NCBI GenBank assembly: GCA_041399065.1
Contig: JAWKTN010000003.1
Coordinates: forward strand, 868,001-932,000
Direction of reading: 5' to 3'
Source of the DNA: JAGQPD01 sp020426865
Lineage (GTDB): Bacteria > Planctomycetota > Planctomycetia > Pirellulales > Pirellulaceae
Length of the DNA: 64,000 bases
The position numbers and the translations under genes are program-made. Each line of letters begins with the position of its first letter. The stretch's first letter is position 1. Shown piece by piece: positions 44,202-51,626 of this stretch. The notes under the pieces are model-generated. The model made no database searches and was not told the DNA's origin. It saw only the letters and a program-made list of their open reading frames with translations.

Positions 44202-47200
44202 TCAAATCCAGTCCGGTTCGTCCAGATCAATTGCGATCACAGCATTGCTAGCGATGCTGCGCGAGTGGGCTCGGCGATGTTGCTTTGGGGCCGAGCTATC
44301 TGCCGCATTCTCCGCCCGAGCGCCCGCCAGGGGATCGTGGACCCAGGACCGTTGGGCAGACTCCCTCCGCACCATGGGCATCATGGGATGGTCTGCCGCT
44401 GCGGCGTTGCTGCCGCTGAAAATCGCTATTGGCTGCGAGACGGGAAGCAGAGATACCGGTTCGACGTAGCTGAGCGTTACCGTAGCCGTGTCCTGGCGAA
44501 GGTCAAATACCGTAACCGCCCCGGAGTTCGTGGCAGCGGCATCTTCCAGGTACGAACCGGCGACAATCACCGACCGGTCGATCGCCACGCTGTTGCCGAA
44601 ACGATCGTTGGTGCTCGAACCGAGGTTGTGCAATTCGGCCTGCTGCGACCACGTCCCCGCGGCACTTCGGGCAAAGAGCAAGACACGACCGGAATCGACG
44701 CCCGACGCGTCGGCGAGGTACGCACCTACCGCGATGCGGTCCCCATCAATATCGATGGACGTTCCGAGCCGCTCGCCGGAAGAGGGGGGTGCCGCGGGTA
44801 ACAGGCGAACGGTTTCCTGCCACACGGCGTTGACTCGCTGATACACATACACTGCACCTGTGTTGCTACGAAACGGATTCAAGTCGTAATCGTCCAGCCA
44901 GGCGGAGACGACGACCGTGGACCCGCTGGCCGCGACGGAAACACCGAATTGATCATTTGCCGTTGGCGATGATGGCGACAACTTGGCAGTTTCGCTCCAA
45001 GTTCCGTTGTGTCTTTCGAAAATGTACGCCGCGCCACTGTTCGAAGCACCGACGTCATCGAACCACGAGCCAACGATCACAGTTCCGCCACTTACGGAAA
45101 CGCTTTTGCCGAATCGATCGCCGCTTGATGCGCCACTGGCGACGAGCGCGGCGGTTTCATTCCACTGGTTGGCGCCACCGGCGTGGCGTTCGAAAACATA
45201 GGCCGCCCCGCTCGCGCTGCCGACGGGGTCGTCCAATTCGGCGCCGACGACGATCACGTCGCCATCGATCGCCACCGACGTACCAAAGCGATCGGCGGCG
45301 GTGGTGCCACTGCCGACTAGTTTTGCGACCATATCCCAGCGGTCCTCGAATTCAGGGCGACGTTGGAAGACGTAAGCCGCGCCGCCGTTGGAACCGACGG
45401 GGGTGGAATCACTCAGCCAGGAGCCGACAACGATCGTGTCGCCCGAGATCGCGACCGACTGGCCGAATTGATCGAGCTTTTTCCAGTCAGGGGCTGTCAG
45501 TTTCGTTTGCAACGTCCAGTGATTGCCCGTTCGCTGATACACGTACGCAGCTCCTGTGCTGGTCCCTTTCTCGTCCTCCAGTGGCGCGCCCACGACTGCC
45601 CACTTGCCGTCCACCGATACCGAAGTGCCAAACCAGTCGGCCGCGTGTCCGTTATTCGCAACGATTTCGACCGGGTCGATAGCGATTGTGTATTCGAATG
45701 TCGCTTCACCGACATAGTTGGGCTCGGGGACGAAACGCACCGTACCGTTGCCCAAGTTGGTAGGTGTTCCATGAGGGGCACTACCGATGTCAACGACGCG
45801 CAGGTCGCTGTCGGGTGTATCGTTGTCAATGACGCTGACGTCGATCGACGAGTTCTTGATGACCGTTACGTGATCATCCCTGGCATCGGGAAAGGTAAGG
45901 ATGTTTCGCCAGAGGGTGTTTGTGCGTCCCTGTTGGGGCGCGGAGTCGAGCGGAAGGTAGTTCGCTAAAAGCACATCATCGTCATCGTCGTCGTCGATGT
46001 CCGCTACTGCCAGGTCGTGACTTGCGTGATCTTCCCAGCTGAAACCGGCGCTGGCAAACATTCCAGTGCCATCGTTCAACCAGACCTTATTCCCCACTGG
46101 TCGACTGTTGGCGGTAACGGCATCCAGGTCGCCGTCGCTATCGAAGTCGGCCAGTGCAACCGCGTGGGTATCGGAGCCCCCGAGCAACTGGCTGGTATCG
46201 CTCAAGATGCCGCTGCCATTGTTCAGCCACACCGTATTGTCGCCTACGCGTCCGACAAACGCGTCCAGGTCGCCGTCTCCGTCCAGGTCTCCCAGGGCAA
46301 CGCTGGTGGCAAATTCGATTGCGAGTCCGTTTCCCGCCGGCGTAAACCCACCGCTGCCGTTGTTGAGCCAGACTTGAGTCTTGCCGAGAAAATAGTCAAC
46401 GACCATGATGTCGAGGTCACCGTCTCGGTCCATGTCACCTAACGCGGCGTCCAGTTGCTGCACGCCTCCGCTGAGTGATCCGCTTTGCGCGAAATGTCCC
46501 GTGCCGTCGTTCAACCAAATCGTGCTCGGGACAGGGTATGCATGCATTAATACCAAATCGACGTCACCATCATTGTCGAGGTCGGCCGCTGCCACACTAT
46601 TTGAACTCGCGGTGCTCAATAGTTCCGCCCCGGCGGTAAAACCGCCAAGGCCATCATTCCACCAGATCTTGTCGGCACCTTCGTTGGCAAAGTACGCATC
46701 CAAGTCGCCGTCCAGGTCGAGGTCGACCAGTGCCACGTCGCGTGTGATATCGTTGTCCATCCGCAGGCCGCTATCGAAATAGTTGCCCTCGCCATCGTTG
46801 AACCACAGTGTATTGGCGTTGCCCATCGCTCCATTGCCAAAATTCGCGAAAACCGCGTCGACATCGCCATCGCCATCGACGTCGCCCACGGCAATCGCAG
46901 CGCTATCAGCGTCGTCCAGTTGCTGGATGGTGGAGGCGAGGACGGGAAAATAGTGTGTTGGTGCGACAAGCGTCGCTTCAACATGATAGGTTCCTACGGC
47001 CGTCGTTGGAAACGCCTGTACTTGAAGGTAGTACGTACCCGTATATGGCGCTTCGTACTTGATCCTGGCGAGGTATCCCGGTCCCCCATCGTCGTCACTG
47101 AAGATTCGCCCTCCCGTTGCGTCATAGAGAGACAGAAGAGTGTCTTCTAGCGAGCCGGCAGTCGTGCCCCACGTGACCTCGGTTCCCCGTTCCAAGTGCA

Positions 47201-47981
47201 CTTCAAACCAATCGGCGTCCCCTGGGAACTCGATGTCTCCGTCGATCGGCTGCTGTTGATCCCAACTTGTCGCCGATGTGCGCGAATCCGTGTGGTCGTC
47301 TCCAAGCGGAAGGTCCACACTGGCGGCTGCCTGATAAATAAGGCCGTCAGTGCTTCCCGGCCATGCACCCAAATTCTGAAACGGCTCGAAACCAATTTCA
47401 AGCGCCCCCGTACCGTCGGTCGCCGCCCATAACTCGTCGAACACTGTCGTATCAGTTGTCAGTGGCGACAGCAACACGATCGTCGCCTCTGCCGTAATCA
47501 CGCCGTTGTACGTGACGCTCCAGCGCAAGTCGCTCAGTTCCGCGTCGACCGTCGGTACGCCTGCTACCAGCAGGGTTGCCGATGGATCCGACATTGCCCC
47601 CGGGCGATACGTGACGTTGGCAACTCCATCTCCCATTCCGTTGTCGAACGTTGCCAGCGTGGCGACTTCCTCCATGCTTCCCGGCGTGTCATCGCCGAAC
47701 CGAATCTGCAGGCCGGTTGGATCGGCGACGACAGACAGAATGTCCGGCAATTCCGTGAATGCTGTCACCGTTGCCTGGCCGCTCCGTAAGATTGCAAACG
47801 GCGCTTCCGTTGCCGTGGTCCGCTGAAAAAAGCGATACGTCGGGTGACGGTCGCTATAAATGGTGGTGAAATCCAGGTCAGCATGAGCGGCCAAGGGACA
47901 ACGCAGCTCAAGCAGCTCGCCGCCGGCCAGCCGCTGCGTCTTCAAGGAAAACTCGACAATTCTGTTCCATTTCCCTGCCAA
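44202..47981 (-). CDS. Giant secreted FG-GAP/VCBS repeat protein
   Basis: A 1259-aa exported protein. The start is TTG at 47981 with AGGA upstream. The N-terminus has the planctomycete extracellular motif type LELRCPLAAHA near residue 25. Then come a PPC-like domain (about 244-340, DWFEVHLERGTEVTWG), a run of VCBS/FG-GAP repeats with GDVDGDGDVDAVFANFG-type calcium loops (about 350-680), a cadherin-like domain (about 704-767) and a second FG-GAP set (FGTSVSVDGKWAVVGAPLED type, about 770-1155). A short Ala/His-rich C-tail follows. It is probably a calcium-binding adhesin or surface protein; the exact partner is unknown. Confidence 0.85.
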   Translation of the reverse strand: MAGKWNRIVEFSLKTQRLAGGELLELRCPLAAHADLDFTTIYSDRHPTYRFFQRTTATEAPFAILRSGQATVTAFTELPDILSVVADPTGLQIRFGDDTPGSMEEVATLATFDNGMGDGVANVTYRPGAMSDPSATLLVAGVPTVDAELSDLRWSVTYNGVITAEATIVLLSPLTTDTTVFDELWAATDGTGALEIGFEPFQNLGAWPGSTDGLIYQAAASVDLPLGDDHTDSRTSATSWDQQQPIDGDIEFPGDADWFEVHLERGTEVTWGTTAGSLEDTLLSLYDATGGRIFSDDDGGPGYLARIKYEAPYTGTYYLQVQAFPTTAVGTYHVEATLVAPTHYFPVLASTIQQLDDADSAAIAVGDVDGDGDVDAVFANFGNGAMGNANTLWFNDGEGNYFDSGLRMDNDITRDVALVDLDLDGDLDAYFANEGADKIWWNDGLGGFTAGAELLSTASSNSVAAADLDNDGDVDLVLMHAYPVPSTIWLNDGTGHFAQSGSLSGGVQQLDAALGDMDRDGDLDIMVVDYFLGKTQVWLNNGSGGFTPAGNGLAIEFATSVALGDLDGDGDLDAFVGRVGDNTVWLNNGSGILSDTSQLLGGSDTHAVALADFDSDGDLDAVTANSRPVGNKVWLNDGTGMFASAGFSWEDHASHDLAVADIDDDDDDDVLLANYLPLDSAPQQGRTNTLWRNILTFPDARDDHVTVIKNSSIDVSVIDNDTPDSDLRVVDIGSAPHGTPTNLGNGTVRFVPEPNYVGEATFEYTIAIDPVEIVANNGHAADWFGTSVSVDGKWAVVGAPLEDEKGTSTGAAYVYQRTGNHWTLQTKLTAPDWKKLDQFGQSVAISGDTIVVGSWLSDSTPVGSNGGAAYVFQRRPEFEDRWDMVAKLVGSGTTAADRFGTSVAIDGDVIVVGAELDDPVGSASGAAYVFERHAGGANQWNETAALVASGASSGDRFGKSVSVSGGTVIVGSWFDDVGASNSGAAYIFERHNGTWSETAKLSPSSPTANDQFGVSVAASGSTVVVSAWLDDYDLNPFRSNTGAVYVYQRVNAVWQETVRLLPAAPPSSGERLGTSIDIDGDRIAVGAYLADASGVDSGRVLLFARSAAGTWSQQAELHNLGSSTNDRFGNSVAIDRSVIVAGSYLEDAAATNSGAVTVFDLRQDTATVTLSYVEPVSLLPVSQPIAIFSGSNAAAADHPMMPMVRRESAQRSWVHDPLAGARAENAADSSAPKQHRRAHSRSIASNAVIAIDLDEPDWI

Positions 47982-48006
47982 TGTATCCTGCCCGATCCGT
48001 TGGCTG

Positions 48007-48038
48007 TCGTTGTCGCGGTAGGTCGTTGTCGCGGTAGG
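48007..48038. repeat. 16-bp perfect tandem duplication
   Basis: tcgttgtcgcggtagg occurs twice exactly (48007-48022, 48023-48038). It lies 25 bp upstream of the TTG start of the FG-GAP gene on the minus strand. Confidence 0.94.
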
Positions 48039-48275
48039 ACGTCTGTCCCGTCCCCATCCTTAATTGTCGGCGACGGAGTCCGTCGATCCGCAGCCCGGGA
48101 CTGGGCGAGATGGAAAAAACGGTCACGGGAGTGCCAGCATCGCTTGCGTTATTCGTGCTGCGTGGCGGCCAATTCTACGAGGATTTGGTGCGCCAGTTGC
48201 AGTATTGTAAGTCGTAAGTCGTGCAAGTCAGTCGTTTAGCGCGTCGAAGCAGGCACCAGTTGAAACGGAATCAAT

Positions 48276-48309
48276 GACAGTGAACTATTTTCGACAGTGG
48301 ACTATTTCC
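48276..48309. repeat. 17-bp near-perfect tandem repeat upstream of hsp20
   Basis: gacagtgaactattttc (48276-48292) is followed directly by gacagtggactatttcc (48293-48309); 15 of 17 positions agree. It lies about 117 bp upstream of the hsp20 ATG and could be an operator or just another slippage duplication. Confidence 0.8.
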
Positions 48310-48425
48310 GGGGAGCTGCAATATGGTCGGAGGACGCGGTGACCATTTTTCATTTCGAGCGCGGATCATACGGCAGTTGGATCGCGGTGTGACGCGGGTC
48401 GTCGGTTTGCAAAGGAGAACAAGTC

Positions 48426-48905
48426 ATGCCAAACGTTGTCCCCACTAAGAAGGCTTCGCCGAAAGGACTCTCGTTGTGGGGTGAGGCCGCGTATCCGGTT
48501 GACATTTTTCGAAACCGGTTTGAGGATTGGTTTCGCCGGTTTTGGCAGGAGATGTCGGACGTAGCACCCGCACCCGAGGGCGCGATTGGTACGAATTGGG
48601 AGTGCGAGCTACACGACGATGACAAGCAATACGTCGTGAAGGCGGAAGCACCCGGTTTGGAACCGAAAGACTTCGATATCCAGGTAAAAGGAGACATGCT
48701 GGTATTGTCTGCCGAGCACGACGAAGAGAAAAAGTCGAACGGCTCGACAGTCAAAACGCATGGTACCTGGTATCGAGCCTTTACCTTGCCGTCGGACGTC
48801 AAGCCTGACGCCATCAGCGCCAGCTACGACAAAGGAATCTTGACGGTGCAAATCCCGAAAGACGAAAAAGTGGCATCGAAGAAGATAGCGGTAAAGGCGA
48901 AGTAG
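48426..48905 (+). CDS. Hsp20/alpha-crystallin small heat-shock protein
   Basis: A 159-aa chaperone that holds unfolded proteins. The N-terminal region (FRNRFEDWFRRFWQEM) is followed by the alpha-crystallin domain (about 50-150): YVVKAEAPGLEPKDFDIQVK, the conserved G-I-L motif (DKGILTVQIPK), and a short basic C-tail. AAAGGAGAA lies just ahead of the ATG. An inverted repeat follows 61 bp after the stop. Confidence 0.93.
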   Translation: MPNVVPTKKASPKGLSLWGEAAYPVDIFRNRFEDWFRRFWQEMSDVAPAPEGAIGTNWECELHDDDKQYVVKAEAPGLEPKDFDIQVKGDMLVLSAEHDEEKKSNGSTVKTHGTWYRAFTLPSDVKPDAISASYDKGILTVQIPKDEKVASKKIAVKAK

Positions 48906-48966
48906 GTTGTCCGTGGCACAAAGCATGGGATGACTGCTTGAGGTGCGAGACGGATGGACTGCGAAG

Positions 48967-49014
48967 AGTATCCTTCTGCTCCATGAAGTGACAGCTTGTG
49001 GAGCGAAGGATACT
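48967..49014 (+). terminator. Inverted repeat after hsp20 (possible terminator or repeat end)
   Basis: AGTATCCTTCTGCTCCA (48967-48983) pairs with TGGAGCGAAGGATACT (48999-49014), giving a 16-bp stem with one bulged base and a 15-nt loop. There is no downstream T-tract, so it is not a standard rho-independent terminator. It could be another small palindromic element. Confidence 0.5.
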
Positions 49015-49073
49015 GACGTGTCGAGAAGTCATCGTAGAAGTGCGACGAAAACTCAGGCGTGCGTTTCGAGAAT

Positions 49074-49205
49074 CTAGTGCTTTGTGACCGCCAAAAATGA
49101 GGGTCGCGTTTCTGGCCGCCTCTCCCAGACCCTCACAATTGTGAGGGTCTGGGAGAGGCGAGGCGATCGGACGCACGCTAATTTTCAGCTGTCACAAAGC
49201 ACTAG
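49074..49205. mobile_element. Palindromic MITE-like element, copy 2
   Basis: A complete copy of the element at the left end of the window: CTAGTGCTTTGTGAC ... GTCACAAAGCACTAG. The 44-nt core palindrome is at 49117-49160. Three substitutions separate it from copy 1. The outer tips read CTAG on each side, consistent with insertion at a CTAG target. The right tip supplies the TAG stop codon (49202-49204) of the EAL gene. Confidence 0.85.
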
Positions 49206-49990
49206 TAGGTTAGCAACTGCAGATCCTGTTGTTCCAGGATCTTGGTTGCTTCCAGTGCATCGACGGGGCGTGAGAAGAGGTACCCTTGGCCGTAGGCACA
49301 ATCCAGTTCGGCCAGCTGTTGGCACTGCTCTTCGGTCTCGATGCCTTCGGCGATGACATCGAGGTTTAGGCTCGATGCAAGCGTGATGATCGTACGTACG
49401 ATCGCGGCGTTTTCGTGTGACTGCTGCATCTTGTTCACGAAGGAACGGTCGACTTTGAGGATGTCCAGGGGCAACCGATGCAGCAGAGCGAGTGAGGAAT
49501 AGCCCGTTCCAAAATCGTCGATTGCCACCTTCGCGCCCAACTGTCGCAGGTCATTCAGTAGCGTAACGCCTTCATCCGGGTTCTTCATGATCACGCTTTC
49601 GGTGATCTCGACCTTCAACGTGGCAGGAGAGATACCTGATTCATGTAGAGCGTCGGACACGGAGTTGATCCAGTGGCCGTGAGCCAGCTGGCGCGGCGAA
49701 ACGTTAATGCTGGCGATGAGATCACGGGCCGACTCGTAGGTGCCTTGCCATCGTGCTGTCTGCCGACACGCTTCCCGGAGGACCCATTCGCCGATCGGGA
49801 CGATCAATCCGGTCTCTTCGGCGATCGGGATGAAGCGATCAGGGGGGATCATTCCCAGTCGGCCGTGCCGCCAGCGAATCAGGGCTTCGAAACCGACGAC
49901 ATTGCGAGTTTGTAAGGCCACGATCGGCTGAAAGTGTAGTTCAAGTTCGTTGCGTTCCAGTGCCCGTTGCAAGTCATTCTCCAGCTCCAT
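49202..49990 (-). CDS. EAL-domain c-di-GMP phosphodiesterase, split from its GGDEF partner
   Basis: A 262-aa EAL domain. All main motifs are intact: EALIRW, NVSPRQL, VEITES, DDFGTGYSS, KVDRSF and GYLFSRPV. The first ATG (49990) is six codons after an in-frame TAG (50009-50011) that ends the receiver-PAS-GGDEF gene, and the intervening codons (ERVNYR) complete the usual linker sequence of GGDEF-EAL fusions. No strong ribosome binding site precedes it. The stop codon comes from the palindromic element. It may be made by readthrough, by re-initiation, or not at all. Confidence 0.85.
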   Translation of the reverse strand: MELENDLQRALERNELELHFQPIVALQTRNVVGFEALIRWRHGRLGMIPPDRFIPIAEETGLIVPIGEWVLREACRQTARWQGTYESARDLIASINVSPRQLAHGHWINSVSDALHESGISPATLKVEITESVIMKNPDEGVTLLNDLRQLGAKVAIDDFGTGYSSLALLHRLPLDILKVDRSFVNKMQQSHENAAIVRTIITLASSLNLDVIAEGIETEEQCQQLAELDCAYGQGYLFSRPVDALEATKILEQQDLQLLTY

Positions 49991-50008
49991 CCGATAGTTG
50001 ACTCGTTC

Positions 50009-51364
50009 CTACATTTCGGGGTCGAAGACCCGCAGCTTACCGCGGCCTTCCGATTTGGCCTGGAACATCGCTGTGTCGGCCTCACGCAATAGCTCGTCGG
50101 CCTTGCGTTTGCCACGCTCGCCAAGGGCGATTCCGACGCTCGCTCCCGAAAATACATCCCGGCCGTGGAAGGTAAACGGCCGGCTCAACGCCGCAATGAT
50201 CCGGTTGGCCACCGCCACCGCGTCTTCGACACCGGCAGCTCGCTCCATGAGGATTGCAAACTCGTCTCCCCCCAGCCTTGCGACAATCGTCTCGCTCATT
50301 CGCACACAGTTCTCGATGCGGCGCGCTACGCTCACTAACAGGTCGTCGCCAAAGTCGTGGCCGAGACTGTCGTTGACCAGTTTGAAATTGTCCAAGTCCA
50401 GATACAGCACGGCGAATTTGTAGTTGACTTCGCGCTGAGCACGATGCACCGCCCGCTCGACGCGATCCATGAACAACAATCGATTCGGCAGGCCGGTCAA
50501 AGCGTCGGCGACCTTCCCCTCGGTGATGTCCGTGAGCGACCCGGCAATTCGGACGGCATTGCGTCCTCCGTTGTGGATGGCAATTCCGCGACAGAGCATC
50601 CAGCGAAACTGTCCGTCGCTGTGCTGCATGCGCAGTTCTGTCTCGAATTTCGCCGTCTTGCCCACACGATGCATTTGTAGTTCCGCTTCGACCCGCGGCA
50701 AATCCTCGTGATGGACCCGCGAAAACCACTCGTCCGGCGAATCGGTCATGTCGACGTTTTCCAGACCGAGCATCTCTAACCAACGGGGCGAATAGTAGAC
50801 TCGATTCGTGGCCAGGTTCCAGTCCCACAATCCGTCGTTGGTACCGCGCGCCACAACCGCGTATCGTTCTTCGCTTTCCCGCAACGCTGCCTGTGCCTTT
50901 TGCAGCGAGATGTGCGTGTTGATGCGCGCCAGGATCACGTCCACGTCGATCGGTTTGGATACATAGTCATTCGCGCCGCATTGAAACGCCCGCACAATGT
51001 CGACGGTCGAGTTGTTCGCTGTCACGATGATGATCGGTAACTGCGTTCGATCGCGATGCTTGCGAATCTCTGCCAGCAATTCAAAACCGTCACGGTCCGG
51101 CATTTGAATGTCGAGCAGAATCAGATCACATTTCCCGGATCGTACCCATTCCAACGCGTCGTCGCCGTCGCACGCCTCCATGGCGCAGTAGCCGTGCCGC
51201 TCCAACATGCTTGTAAGTAGCTTGCGGTTGATGGACTCGTCGTCAACGACCAGGACAGTGCCCGAATTGAGCCGCGAATCCCCTTCCCCATCCCCAATTC
51301 CACTGGGGTGCAATTGCGCTGATCCGGCGGGTGTTCGATTTGTAGGCATGGCAGGCACGATCAT
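50009..51364 (-). CDS. Response regulator-PAS-GGDEF protein (N-terminal part of a split GGDEF-EAL protein)
   Basis: A 451-aa protein. Receiver domain about 35-155 (VVDDES, phospho-Asp in LLDIQMPDRD, Lys in SKPIDVD), PAS/PAC about 165-290 (NDGLWDWNLATNRVYYSPRW, GQFRWMLCRG), then GGDEF about 290-445 with an intact active site (RLGGDEFAIL). No RxxD inhibitory site is present at the usual place. The ORF ends DPEM-TAG, and the EAL domain follows in the same frame. It is divergent from the PhoD-like gene. Confidence 0.9.
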   Translation of the reverse strand: MIVPAMPTNRTPAGSAQLHPSGIGDGEGDSRLNSGTVLVVDDESINRKLLTSMLERHGYCAMEACDGDDALEWVRSGKCDLILLDIQMPDRDGFELLAEIRKHRDRTQLPIIIVTANNSTVDIVRAFQCGANDYVSKPIDVDVILARINTHISLQKAQAALRESEERYAVVARGTNDGLWDWNLATNRVYYSPRWLEMLGLENVDMTDSPDEWFSRVHHEDLPRVEAELQMHRVGKTAKFETELRMQHSDGQFRWMLCRGIAIHNGGRNAVRIAGSLTDITEGKVADALTGLPNRLLFMDRVERAVHRAQREVNYKFAVLYLDLDNFKLVNDSLGHDFGDDLLVSVARRIENCVRMSETIVARLGGDEFAILMERAAGVEDAVAVANRIIAALSRPFTFHGRDVFSGASVGIALGERGKRKADELLREADTAMFQAKSEGRGKLRVFDPEM

Positions 51365-51626
51365 AGAGGTGGAGTTGAGAGTATCCGTACAAACGTAGCA
51401 CTTGATCCCTCGTTGCGTGGTCGATTTATCGAATTGTGTCGCGGAACGCCGCCCGATCGGCGGTAGCGTGGGGCCACGTTCACTTTTTGCAACATCCCAT
51501 GGTCAAAATCGTAACAACCGATCCCAACGATACTCTCCATTTCGTCCTCGCGACGACTTGACCACCACTGAGTAAAATGAGTTGGGCTGGGCCGTGAATG
51601 TAGCTTCCGACCAAGGAACATCGTCG

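Larger units (their letters stand above)
47982..48425. other. Divergent promoter spacer between FG-GAP and hsp20 genes
   Basis: A 444-bp spacer shared by two divergent genes. It contains two short tandem duplications (listed separately at 48007-48038 and 48276-48309). No CIRCE-type inverted repeat (TTAGCACTC-N9-GAGTGCTAA) was seen. No coding region is supported here. Confidence 0.6.

Noticed and set aside
48967..49014. A standard rho-independent terminator after hsp20
   Set aside because: The stem is long but no T-tract follows, so it is kept only as a possible terminator or repeat.
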